Shown here: piece by piece, positions 12,388 through 24,327 of the stretch | Position numbering within the stretch: the first letter of the stretch is position 1 | Layout of the letters: each line of letters starts with the position of its first letter | Origin: Lycium barbarum | Lineage: Eukaryota > Streptophyta > Magnoliopsida > Solanales > Solanaceae | Direction of reading: 5' to 3' | NCBI RefSeq assembly: GCF_019175385.1 | Contig: NC_083346.1 | Coordinates: 55,829,821-55,893,820, forward strand | DNA length: 64,000 bases | Notes under the pieces: generated by a model | What the model was told of the DNA's origin: nothing | The model's database searches: none | Seen by the model: the letters and a program-made list of their open reading frames with translations, nothing else | Position numbers and translations under genes: made by a program

Positions 12388-15297
12388 TGTCACGACCCAA
12401 CCCCGTGGGCCGCGACTAGTGTCCGTGCTGGACACCCGTACGTACCCAATAACCCAAACTAGCATATAAATAGAATATACAGATATAGAAGGCAATTGGC
12501 GTTACTAATTACCACAGATAAACAGATATAACGCGGGGAAGCCGATAAGGCTATCGCAGAACATATCAACCCAAAACATATACACAACCCACAAGTATGT
12601 CTACAGACCTCTACGGAACAATAACAGAATCATAAGACGGGACAGGGCCCCGTCATACCCCTGAATAACATATATATGTACAATAGAAAACGTCTGTACC
12701 AAAATGTAGGCTCCGGACGAGAGAGCACTCCAAGACAGCAGAATAAAATCCTAAGTGGGCAGATCAGCCAATCGGTCGTCTGTACCTGCGCGGCATGAAA
12801 CGCAGCCCCCGAAGAAAGGGGGTCATTACGGAATATGTACTGAATATGTAAAGCCTGGAGTATAGTAATAAAATCATAATCGGAACAGAACGTATAGAAA
12901 ATGAGTGTAATGTCCAGAATATCAAATGCATATTTACAAAACATAAATAGTGTATGCAAAATCATATGCCATATCCGACCCCCGTCAAGGGACTCGGTGA
13001 ACAGAACGTGGTCGCCACCCCGACACTAGCGCCACAACACATCATACTCCAAAGTAGGGAATAACTCCGTAGCATATCATATCATATCAGATGGCCATAT
13101 CGTATCATATCATATCATATCAGAATAGGCGTACATGGCACAGCATACTCCACAACCCATGTACATGTATACCTGCCCCCTCACCTCGAGGCACGGCGAA
13201 CAATGCAGTGGAATACGCTTGATAACATATCCTGGCCCGGGCTCAGTGAAGGAAACATTGAGGCATCCACGAGTGGAGTAGTGAGAAAATAAATGCAGTA
13301 TAAAACATAATACATTTACAAGGACTCGATGGAATATCTCGATAACAAACCTTAATAATGAAATCGCACGATAATCACAGTGCATGTATTTCGGATACCA
13401 CAATAGGTTACGTAAAAATAAATTTTTCTGGAATCGTTTCCATGTTCCAAAATAGTTTATAAGACTCCATGGAATATTTAAAACAATTATCGTTTAATAG
13501 TTAGAAGGGTAGTTAAAACGTTCCCTTTTGAAATCGTTCGAAAATAAGTCAATACACACCATAGGAGAGGAGAGGAATCGGGAATAGTGGGCCCACCTCG
13601 GGTCAATTGAGGTGGTGGGCTCAAATTATGTACATTAAGCCTATGGAGTCATCTATGAAGGTGTTAGGACAATCTCATATCCTTTTAGGTAATTTATAGG
13701 CTCTTACACCATTCATTCAACAAACCATAGAACATATGATTCAATTCTATTGAATGAAAAAGGGTTAAACTCAAACTTGGATTTCTAGGAATAGAATCGT
13801 CCCCGAGGCTCGTATCTAAACCCATTAGGTCTAAGACATGCCAAGAGAAGGAAAGGTAAAGCTTTACATACCTTATACGCTCCTTACGCCTCTCCAAACT
13901 CAATTCCCGTTTCCTCCAAAATCTACAATTGGTCATAATTACCAAATATCAATTACAAGCCTTTAGGAATTCAATCTTAACTCATACTTGTCTACAGAAA
14001 TTTGGGCAGCATCTCCCCTATACATACAGCATCCCCGAGAATTTAACTCGGCCAAAAAGTCAACAACAACAACCACAACAACACCAACAACATCAACAAT
14101 CGAATTAAAACGCATTCTAGCATGAATAGTATTCCTTTCTAAATAGTGCGACAACTCCTAATCTAACTTCGCACTTCCAATCCAATATCAATGTTTTCAT
14201 AGTCATTTACTAATCAAGCTCATTCCAATACAATTCGGAAGCATTTCATATCATTCTACAAAATATACAAAAATTCCACCAAAACCATAATTTATCCGAA
14301 ACTTCTAATCTTCGACATAAATATTCATAACACATTTTCATCTTCCAATTTCATTAACAATAATCATAATTCGCACCTTAACAATTTCATTTTCATCATT
14401 ACATAAATCTACCATAAAATCACAAAACTTCCCATAACAATTTAACAACCAATATTTCATGCTAATATGGACTAGCATTCTTCCATTGACACCACAAGGC
14501 TACAACAACACAATTAACATCATAAATAAAATTGGTTCATCCTTCTACACACACATGCACACCCACGGCTCACCCCTCTCATTTCCAACTTCAACCAAAA
14601 CCTTTAAACTTTCATTTCCAATGTAGAGTTCACAACAACCACAACTAGAATACTACATAAAATTAACTCATTTTTGCCTACACAACAACACATGCACACG
14701 ACTATATATATATATGTATATTCATCATGCAACTTCCATATTTTCATGAATTCTTCTTCTTTCTACATTCCACAACATAAATAAAACCTTCATAACACAT
14801 AAAAAGGAATTAATTCTTACCTTTTCTTCCTAGCTTTTTCACTTGACCCAAGTGCCAAATCTACAAAACAAGCGACTTATCTCCCGAAATAACTACACCA
14901 CGTTGTAGAGGACCCTTGAATTAGTAGAAATACCACAAGAAAACAATTTTTGAAGCAAGATTTTAAGGGGCAAAATTTATGGGTCTTGGCCGAATGGCCC
15001 TTTTTTTTTGTGGTGTTCTTGCTCTTGTTTTTCTCCTTTCTCAAATTGTCTTGAAAGTTCTAATAGATGAAGCTAATTTAATCACATGGAAATTATTTAA
15101 GAGTCAGGGGTTGAGCTAGCCATATGGTCGGCCACCCATGCTCCATTTGGGCCTCATCTTTTGTTTTTTTTTTGAATTTTTCTAGCCCAATTAATTGTGG
15201 CCCATTTTGTAGTTCCCGAAATTAATTTTCGAAATTCCCGATTTTTTCCCCTCGCCTTTCTCGCAATTTCCACATTAATGGTTCATGAACAACACAC
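12388..15297 (-). repeat. E2 3' LTR, missing about 90 bp of its 5' edge
   Basis: Aligns with the complete LTR at 29408-32411 from TGTCACGACCC up to AACAACACAC (15297), which corresponds to about 32320. The last 90 or so bases, the LTR start, are gone and the sequence passes straight into pol. It contains the hairpin block (12784-12848), CTACAGAAATTTGGGCAGC near 13996-14014 and the GACGGGACAGGGCCCCGTC hairpin near 12637-12655. Confidence 0.92.
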
Positions 15298-18200
15298 CCT
15301 GTTATTGTTCCGTCACAATACCTTAACGGAAGCTACATCTTTATTGCGCAATCTCCTCACCTGGCGATCCAGAACGGCTATAGGTTGCTCTTCGTAAGAC
15401 AGTTCCTCCGTCACTTGAATATCATCTACTGGAAATATTCTGGAAGGATCACCAACACATTTGCGGAGCATAGATACATGAAATACCAGATGTACGCCTT
15501 CCAGATCAGATGGTAGATCTAGCTCGTAGGAGACATTCCCAATCTTTCGAACAATCTGATAAGGCCCAATATATCGTAGACTGAGCTTTCCCCCTTTTTA
15601 CCAAATCGCATTACACCCTTCATAGGCGACACCTTCAGAAATACCCAATCACCAACCTGGAACTCCAAAGGTCGACGTCAGTTATCAGCATATGACTTCT
15701 GTCGACTCTGGGCTGCTAATAACCGCTCTCGAATGAGTTTCACCTTGTCAACCGCCTACTGGACCATATCTGGGCCGATTAATTCAGTTTCGCCAACATC
15801 GAACCAGCCGATTGGTGACCTGCTTTTCTGCCATACAAAGCCTCGTACGGTGCCATCTGGATACTGGAATGGTAGCTGTTGTGATAAGCAAACTCAATTA
15901 GCGGCAGGTGATCATCCCAGCTACCTCTAAAATCGATAACACAGGCCAGCAACATGTCTTTTAATGTCTGTATAGTGCGCTCGGCCTGCCCGTCGCTCTG
16001 AGGATGAAATGTTGTGCTCAGACTCACCTGAGTTCCCAATCCCTCCTGAAATGATCTCCAGAAATTTGCTGTAAACTGGACACCACTGTCAGTGATAATA
16101 GATATAGGAACTCCGTGAAGTCTTACTATTTCTTTAATATATAGTCTGGCATAATCCTCAGCTGAATAAGTAGTTCTGACTGGATGAAAATGGGCTGATT
16201 TTGTCAGCCTATCAACATTAACCCATATGGAGTCATACTTCCGTGGAGTGCGAGGCAAATCTGTAATGAAGTCCATATTAATTATCTCCCATTTCCAGGT
16301 CAGAATTTCCATTTCTTGTAATAGTCCACCCGGCTTTTGATGTTCAATCTTAACCTGCTGATAATTTGGGCACTGGGCAACGAACTCTGCGATGTCCCAT
16401 TTCATGCCATCCCACCAATACAGACATCTGAGGTCATGATACATTTTCGTCGATCCCGGATGAACAGAATAATGGGCATAGTGTGCTTCGCTCATAACCT
16501 GCTGTCGTAGCCCTACAACATTAGGTACACACAATCTGCCTCGATATAGCATTATTCCGTCTGGTGTAAACTCGAATGGAGTCTTCTCCTTTTCGTGAGA
16601 TGTGTCTCTGTACTGTACTAAAACAGGATCTTCATATTGGTGCCGCTTTATGTCTTCCCTAATAGATGATTCAGAAACCCCTCGGACAGAAATCCTCGTA
16701 CCTCCAGAATCGGCCAGACGAACTCCAAGATTTGCCAGCTGATGAATATCACGTACTATCTCTTTCCTCTCTGGTTGCAAATCTGCCAAACTACCCATAG
16801 ACTTGCGACTGAGTGCATCTGCTACAACATTAGCCTTGCCCGGATGATACAGAATATCAATATCATAGTCTTTCAGCAGCTCCATCCACCTCCTCTGCCG
16901 CAAATTTAGCTCCTTCTGCTTAAAGATATACTGGAGACTCTTATGATCTGTATATATATCAACATGGATGCCGTATAGATAGTGTCTCCATATTTTCAAA
17001 GCATGGATCACCGCTGCTAGCTCCAAATCATGAGTAGGATAATTTCTTTCATGCTTTTTGAGCTGCCGGGAAGCGTAGGCTATAACTCTGCCGTGCTTCA
17101 TTAATACACAGCCTAACCCAACGCCGGAAGCATCACAATAAATAACATACCCATCTGGTCCCTCTGGAAGAGTCAGAACTGGGACTGTAGTCAACTTCTC
17201 CTTCAGCAACTGGAAGCTTCGCTCGCAAGCATCAGTCCACTGGAACTTGGCTCCCTTCTGAGTTAGCCTCGTTAAAGGCGCTGAAATCGAAGCAAACTTT
17301 TCCACAAATCTTCTGTAATAGCCCGCTAATCCCAGAAAACTGCGTACCTCAGTGGGCGTCGTAGGTCTAGGCCAATTCTTTACGGCCTCAATCTTCTGTG
17401 TGTCCACCCGGATGCCATCAGCTGCAATAATATGTCCCAAGAATGCCACTGAAACCAGCCAGAATTCACACTTGGAGAATTTTGCATATAGCTTCTGATG
17501 CCGAAGTACCCCAAGTACCGCTCTCAGATGATCTGCGTGTTCCTCCTCTGACCGTGAGTAAACCAGAATATCATCAATAAATACAATCACGAACATATCC
17601 AGGAACGGTCTGAATACCCGATTCATCAGATCCATGAATACCGCTGGAGCATTAGTCAGCCCAAAAGACATCACTCTGAATTCATAATGCCCATATCGGG
17701 TCCGAAATGCTGTCTTAGGAATATCAGCCTCTCGTACCCGCACCTGGTGGTAACCGGACCGCAGATCTATCTTCGAAAAATACTTAGCGCCCTGCAACTG
17801 ATCAAACAAATCATCAATTCTGGGGAGGGGGTATTTATTCTTTATGGTTACCGTATTTAGCTGCCGATAATCAATACACATATGCAGCGACCCATCTTTC
17901 TTTCTTACAAATAATACTGGGGCTCCCCAAGGCGAGGTGCTGGGTCTGATGAAGCCTTTTTCTAATAAATCCTTCAGCTGCTCTTTCAATTCTTTTAATT
18001 CTGCAGGTGCCATTCTGTACGGGGGAATAGATATAGGCTGAGTATCTGGCAACACATCAATAGTGAACTCTATCTCTCGCTCCGTAGGAAGACCTGGAAG
18101 TTCATCTGGGAATACATCTGGAAATTCATTGACCACTGGGACTGACCGAAGAGTCGGTGCTTTTGCTTTCAAGTCTTGTACCCGAACCAGATGATAAATA

Positions 18201-18595
18201 TACCCTTTTTTGATCATCTTCCTCGCCTTAAGGTATGAAATAAACTTACCTTTCGGCGATGCTGTATTACCTGTCCACTCTATAACTGGTTCCCCGGGAA
18301 ATTGGAAGCGAACCACCTTTTTCTGGCAATCAACGTTAGCATAACAGGAAGCTAGCCAATCCATGCCCATAATAACATCAAATTCAATCATATCTAACTC
18401 CACCAGATCTGCCTTAGTATCTCGGCCACATATAATTACAGAACAATCTTTATATACCTGTCTCGCTATAATAAAGTCCCTAATCGGTGTAGCTACTTCA
18501 AATGGCTCTATAGGTTCGGGCGTTATACCAATTTTACTAGCGACGAGAGGAGAAATATATGACAAGGTAGAACCTGGATCAATCAATGCATATAT
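15298..18595 (-). pseudogene. E2 pol: protease, RT, RNase H, integrase, chromodomain-like tail
   Basis: The main frame is 18586-15779 (935 residues). Retropepsin-like site: DPGSTLSY (D3). Reverse transcriptase: D274 in [10 protein letters not shown]338-D339 in FIDD. RNase H: D485, E522, D547, D590. Integrase zinc finger: HYAHYSVH, with the last cysteine changed (CPNY for CPNC). Integrase core: D792, D833 and E869, with exactly 35 residues between the last two; the usual SDRG reads TDSG. A frameshift after ALYGRK (about 15835) ends the frame early. The C-terminal third continues in another frame to 15298, with a TGA replacing an arginine codon near 15680 and a TGA just before the deletion junction. 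The polypurine tract is deleted. The protease is split from gag by B, in frame on both sides. Confidence 0.95.
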
Positions 18596-21500
18596 TGTTA
18601 TATCGCATATTTTTGAACGTCAGATTATTTGCTGAGGTGGGACCCACACATCGAGATTTTTTTTGGGACATCTAAAAACAAATTCATATGAATCACATAT
18701 GAGAAGTTAAACACGACTCAAGAAGGACCCTTGGGCCAAATCAAAGTGGAAGTCCTCCAAACGAATATTTTTAAGAAAACGTTTTCGGGTGATCTGACTT
18801 CATGGGGCAAAAACGGTATTATAAGTTTGGAATTTAGAAAGGTACCAAGCAATAGAAGTTGTAGATAATTGAATTATCTTTCCAACCATAGGTCGTGGGT
18901 GCCCAGGTGACGTCGGTACAAGGAGATATGAACGTTTTAAGGTCGAAAGGTCAGTGGGCTAGGCCCAACTCGGGACCAAACCGAGTTGGCCCAAAAAAAT
19001 CAAAAAAATAATAAGGCCCAAATTTGTGAGGCCCAACCGGCCATAGTTATGGCCCAAGCCCATATTACATAAAATTTGGTCAATAAATAAGATGACTAAG
19101 TCATCTTTATCACACAACCTCTAGAATATTCAAGAAGTTGAAGAACAAGAAAGAGAAGGAGAAAAGTTGAAGGCCATTTCGGCCAAGGGTAAATTTCCAA
19201 GGAAAAATTGACAAAATTTCTTCAAAAATCATTTTCTACCAAGTAAAGGGTGCTTAACAAGGTGGAGTTGTTGTTGGAGCAAGAAAGATTCAAAATCGTA
19301 CAAGTTGCCAAGTTGTAGTCAAGTGAGAAGTTGAAGAAGAAAGGTGAGTTTTGATCTTTCTTTATGTGTTATGAATGGTTTATATGTGTTGTAGTATGTT
19401 AAAATGGATGAAATTCATGAAAGAGATAAAAATAGGGGTGTGGCCGTGAGGTATGGAACATGTATATGTGTGTAGAAATTGTGTTTTAATTAATTTATCT
19501 AGTGTTTTGTTGTTATTGTTGTGAATGATATGTGGAAAATGGAAGTTGAATAAATTTGGAGAGGTTGTAGTGTGTATGCTTGATGTTGGCCGTGTAGTTG
19601 TAGAGTAATATGGAAGAAAAGGAGTCAATTATGTTTAATGTTTTGGTTGTAGTTGAACTGTGGATGCTAGATTGCTAATGAATGCATAATAATCTTGTGA
19701 AGTTGAAGTAGGTGGAGGTTTGTTTTAGAAGTTATGTGAATTGAATGTAATGTTCTTGCATGCATGGAAGGTAATGTGGTTAGTATGATGTTGTTGGAAT
19801 ATAGATCATGAGGTTGTGATTGTTTTCATTAAAGTTAGAAAGTTTTGGAAGAAGTAGTAAGTTGATTGAATATGGAAGTTGTTAGTATTGTTGTTGTTGG
19901 AATTGTGGTTGATATTTTGGCCGGGTTTGAATTCCCGGGATTGTTGTTGATTGAAATTAGCCAAGTTGAACTTGGTGGGATGGAGTATTTATAGGGGAAG
20001 TGCTGCCGAAATTTCGGTAGCCAAATGTTTCCTTAAGAATTCAACTCTAAGTATCCTAATAAGAGTTTTGGTAAACATGACCAATTTGCAGATTTTGACG
20101 AGATTGCAACGTGAATTCGGAATAGCAAAAGAAGCGGAAAGAGGTTTGTAAGGTTTAACCCTTCTTTCTATGGCATGTCTTAGACGTAATAAGTTGGGTA
20201 CGCGTCTCGGGGACAACTCTCTTCCCCGGAATCCGCATCCAAAGTTTTCCACTTTTTGTTCAATAGAATTGAACTAGAAAGTGTGCAAATGATGGAAAGA
20301 CCTCTTAAACCCCTAGAACTTGCATAAGTGGGACCCGATTACCCTAGGACCCTCACAAGTAATGACATGACACGTAATATATGTAAATCATATACGTCAC
20401 CCCATCCGGCCCGAGGTGGGCCCGCTACTCTCGGATTTTTCCTTACAGTCTTGCTTGACTTACTTAAAGTGAATCCAAAGGGAACTTTTTATCCCGATTT
20501 CGTTACCAAATGATAAGTATTGTGACTCCTCAAACGAGGGCACTTCCATGACAATAATGATAACAATGATGCTAGATAAGAGGATATGCCTATGATACGT
20601 ACTACCGGAACGACTCTATGACTAAGATGACTAAGCTAAGTATCTTATGTAAACATGAAAATGATAAAATAATTTTTGAATCTTATTTATATTTCCTAGC
20701 TATGACTTTATTTTCTAAAAGATTTCAAAGTCTATGAACTGTCATCTATGATGCCCCGATTTCATTCTACGTTTACTTTAATATTATTCCCCGTTGATAG
20801 TCTCACCTTAAAATACTCGTTCCTTCAAGGTGAGACAAAGCGATCACGAGTATTCTATAATGTAATCAGAGGTTACCGACTTTACGTCACTCCGATGACT
20901 ACATGATGCTTCTTTGGGCTCTCCTGCGTGCCTATGAGATATATGTTTATAGGATACGTAAATGCATATAAGACATGTAAATGTATGTAGGATATGAGTA
21001 TATATTTTTAAAATATGCACATGACGAAAGAGCTAAAGCGCTATAGACGCTGATACATGCACATGATACACGTATATGTATATGATAAAAGCACCAGAGC
21101 GCTATAGACGCTGATGTACCTACATGACACACGTATATGTATATGATAAAAGAGCTAGAGCGCTATAGACGTTGATATATGTACATGATATATGCATATG
21201 TATACGGGGGAAATGGAGGTAAGGGCAGAGCGTTATGAACGCATATCCACCTGATCAGTTGGCATTACATGATATGATATCGTCCCGGACGCGGGATGCC
21301 CGGACGCGGGATGTGTATATTTATGGTTAAATGGATCGGCTGCCGACGCCTCGGCAATATGAGATGTCCTATTTTATATGTATATGTATATGAACAAGGA
21401 AAGATTCTTAAAGCAAAGCTAAGTACGCATAGCACCTGCCAAGGGTATATATATATACAGGTTATGTTTCTACCTCAGGACATGTGCTATTATTCTCTTA

Positions 21501-22022
21501 TGTCGTTATTTCCGTTTTATACTTTCCGTATGCTACTATTCATGCCTTACATAGTCGGTACACTATTCGTACTGACGTCCCTTCTTGTGGACGCTGCGTT
21601 TCATGCCGCGCAGGTTAGCAGACAGGCGGATTTGATCCTTAGAAGCTCTACCAGCAGTGTTGACAGTGCTCCAGTTATTCCGGAGCCTCAATTCCTTGGT
21701 ACTATTTTGTGTATATATATTCGGGCACGACAGTACTCAGCCCTTTCTATGTATAAACGTACTATGTCTAGAGGCTCGTAGATAGATATGTACAGTCAGT
21801 TAAGTACAGTTAGGTATATGGTGTTTTGGCATGCTAATGTTGATGTATAAGTGATAACGAAGTTTATTAGTCTATATTGAAAATGACGCCGCTAATGTCA
21901 ATGTTCAAAAAAAAAATGGCTCTGTTTACATGGCTTGCTAAGAGGTAAAGGTAAAACGATAGACAAGGGGTGCTCGGTACAAGTATCGGGTACTCGTCAC
22001 GGCCCTTAGACGGGTCGTGACA
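18596..22022 (+). repeat. B 5' LTR
   Basis: A 3,427-bp LTR from TGTTATATCGCAT to GGGTCGTGACA. Landmarks: donor-like AAGGTGAGTT (19341-19350), GTGCTGCCGAAATTTCGGTAG near 20000-20020, acceptor-like TTTGCAG near 20085-20091, donor-like AGGTTTGTAAGG (20142-20153), 61-bp repeats, and the hairpin block at 21554-21615. Its start reads TCGCAT where the 3' LTR has TCCCGT. Confidence 0.95.
21015..21230. repeat. 61-bp hairpin minisatellite in the B 5' LTR
   Basis: GCTATAGAC recurs at 21040, 21101 and 21162, exactly 61 bp apart, within a longer repeat containing ACGTATATGTATATGATAAAAG. Each unit holds AGCGCTATAGACGCT, a stem (AGCG/CGCT) with a short loop. The same array is present in the 3' LTR at about 26710-26920. 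Confidence 0.9.
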
Positions 22023-22026
22023 AAAA

Positions 22027-22038
22027 TGGTATCAGAGC
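22027..22038 (+). promoter_or_regulatory. B primer-binding site (initiator tRNA-Met)
   Basis: TGGTATCAGAGC lies four bases after the 5' LTR and matches the complement of the 3' end of plant initiator tRNA-Met, the usual primer for Ty3/gypsy minus-strand synthesis. Confidence 0.95.
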
Positions 22039-22082
22039 AGTTCGGTCCTAGGAGTTTGTCTACGAGTCGTGTCCAGTAGAGT

Positions 22083-22124
22083 CTTGTTTATGGGTGTGTA
22101 GCGCGCCACACTTATAAACAGGAG
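22083..22124 (+). other. B leader hairpin (candidate dimerisation/packaging signal)
   Basis: CTTGTTTAT (22083-22091) pairs with ATAAACAGG (22114-22122) with one G-U. An inner stem GTGTG/CACAC presents a loop containing the self-complementary GCGCGC. The segment, and the AGGCTACAGGGCATTTAG that follows it, recur after the primer site in D, E and E2. Confidence 0.65.
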
Positions 22125-22222
22125 GCTACAGGGCATTTAGAAAATATGACCTTCTTTGTACTCAAGATCGTGCGATAGAGCTATGCTACCAGGTTTCCAC
22201 ATTCCTTTCCTAATCCTGTGTT

Positions 22223-23779
22223 ATGGTTTCAGTAATGCCGCCGAAAAGGAAGGCTACGACGGCCCAGAAGGGCAAAAGGGTGGCTGGCAGCAGAGTTGAA
22301 CGGGAGCTAGAAGAAGGAGAATCTCATAATGAAGCTCCCCCTCAGACCTTTCCTGCTCCCCCTGCACCAGCAGAGCAGGAAAGAGTTTCAGCTCCAGCCC
22401 CCGCACCTCCAGTTCCACCGCCAGCAGCTCCGGGCCAACAGATGGCCTAGGCCATTCAATTACTGACCCAGTTAATTGCCGCACAGGCTCAGCGGCAAGA
22501 TGTAGACCTAGGAGACAGGGCTGTAAGTGCAAGGGCCCTCGACTTTATCACCCTGAAGCCTCCAGAGTTTTATGGATCCAGACCAGAGGAGGACCCGCAG
22601 AGTTTTATAGATGAGATGCTGAGGACTCTAAGGATCATACATGCTTCGGATACGGAGTTCATAGAGTTGGCTTCATACAGGCTGCGGGATGTGGCAGTTT
22701 TGTGGTATAGTAGTTGGATATCCTCGAGGGGAGCGAATGCACCTCCCCCGGTTTGGCAGGAGTTTACCAAGGCATTTCTGCGACATTTCTTACCGCCAGA
22801 GGTTCGACGAGCACGAGCCGAGATGTTCTTGAACCTTAAACAAGGAAATATGAGTGTTCGGGTGTACGACCTTCGTTTCAACTCACTAGCCAGGTATGCC
22901 CCAGCCCTGATAGCAGATAGGGGAGATCATGTGCACCGATTCGTGAGTGGGCTAGGGCCACATTTAGTTAAGGAGTGCCTGACGGCTTCACTCCAGGATG
23001 GGATGACTATTACCCGCATTCAGGCCCACGCCCAAAATTTGGAAGAGCAGTACCAGTCACAGAGAGGGGAGCGGTATCCAGATAGGGGTTCCAGAAAAAG
23101 GGGCAGATTTTCCAGGGCTAGAAGCGAGTATAGAGGGGGACAGGCACCGGAGCAATTTAGGTATTCAGACCAATCGACGGCCAGTGCACCTCCTCGATTT
23201 GCGGATAGGGGGCTTGACCGTTCTACTCACTCGAGACCAGATCAGGGTACTAAGGCGTCAGGATCCCAGTATAGAGCTGATTCTAGCAGGATGATGCCAC
23301 CCCCGCCACGGTGTGCGCGATGTGGTAGACCACACTCTGGAGAGTGTCGCGCAGGTACAGGTGCATGTTATACTTGTGGGCGGGTTGGCCATTTGATGCG
23401 TGATTACCCACTGAGGTATGAGGGAGACCAAGCCCAGCCCGCCGGGTCCGCGGTTGGTTCATCGTCGACCGTACACCCTCTTGGACAGACTTCCCAAGCT
23501 CCAGCGGGCCGCGGCCGAGGTAGAGGAGGGACACCTAGTTCAGCTGGTCCTCCGCACCGCCTATATGCATTGACAGGACGACAGGACCCTGAGCCTTCCG
23601 CAGCCGCAGCCACAGGTACTTTTTCGGCACCTTCTATGATATGTATGTTAATTGATTCGGATTCTATCCTATCCTACGTTGCCTTTATATTGCTGATCAT
23701 ATTAAGAATTCAGAAATTAGGACGAAAGGTAGCCATACGCACAGGTAAAAAGACGAATACTAGAGATTACGGAGGTTAG
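22223..23779 (+). pseudogene. B gag with protease stub
   Basis: One frame of 519 codons. The likely start is the second ATG at 22235 (MPPKRKATTAQKGK), matching the gag start of E2. A Pro/Ala-rich region follows, then a TAG at 22448-22450 where relatives suggest glutamine. The retrotransposon gag (capsid) region runs from about codon 100 to 270 (FYGSRPEEDPQSF, then WQEFTKAFLRHFLPPEVRRA and SLARYAP). The zinc knuckle is damaged: CYTCGRVGHLMRDY has tyrosine for the last cysteine. The tail reads MLIDSDSILSYV, the start of protease with its DSG motif as DSD, then diverges and stops. Gag would form the particle around the RNA; the nonsense codon and broken knuckle make this copy unlikely to do so. 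Confidence 0.93.
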
Positions 23780-24311
23780 AACTGTAAATAAAAGAAGAGA
23801 TGTGTTACGTGGCGTTTCGAAAACTGCTAAGACCCCAACTCATTCCATAATATGTGATATAAGTAGTGCGAGGGAGTGGGGGCGAAAATACTAACGCTAA
23901 GACGCTGAAATGCACTAAAGTTTCAAGGTTAAGCGTGCTAGGGTGAGAGTAATTTCATGATGGGTGACCCCCTGGGAAATATGCTGAAATTTTCACAAAC
24001 GTGGGAACAAGAGACGAATGTGAAGCTAGGTAGTCCAATGTAAATTAGAGTGTGTGGAGTGGTTACAAACCCTATAAAAGTCATGTAGGCTGAGACGGAC
24101 AAGACTAACGGAAGAGGAGAAAGCGTGACAGAAAGGGGACTTATTAACGTAGCGCCAACGTTCGGAGCTAACTCAGTTGGCCTACGGCCTACGGGCAACC
24201 TAAGTCCCTAAAATGGATATGTTAAGCGACATGTGAGATAATTACGAAGGAGACCTCCCCGAAGTATTATAATACACTATGAGGGCAGTTTAACATTCGA
24301 GGACGAATGTT
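23780..24311 (+). other. B interior, non-coding remainder
   Basis: About 530 bp between the gag/protease stub and the polypurine tract. I see no pol motifs and no long open frame. It ends with ACATTCGAGGACGAATGTTC, the segment seen before every polypurine tract here. Confidence 0.7.
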
Positions 24312-24327
24312 CTAAAGGGGGGGAGAA
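24312..24327 (+). promoter_or_regulatory. B polypurine tract
   Basis: The purine run AAAGGGGGGGAGAA lies directly before the 3' LTR start TGTTATATCCCG. Confidence 0.93.

Noticed and set aside
21296..21781. Possible conserved 161-residue membrane protein in the B LTRs
   Set aside because: Both copies come from one recent insertion, so identity is not evidence of selection. Other LTR families do not keep the frame.
22254..22532. Antisense frames across gag (22254-22532, 22570-22881, 28566-29095)
   Set aside because: They mirror the GC-rich, Pro/Ala-coding gag frames and have no independent support.
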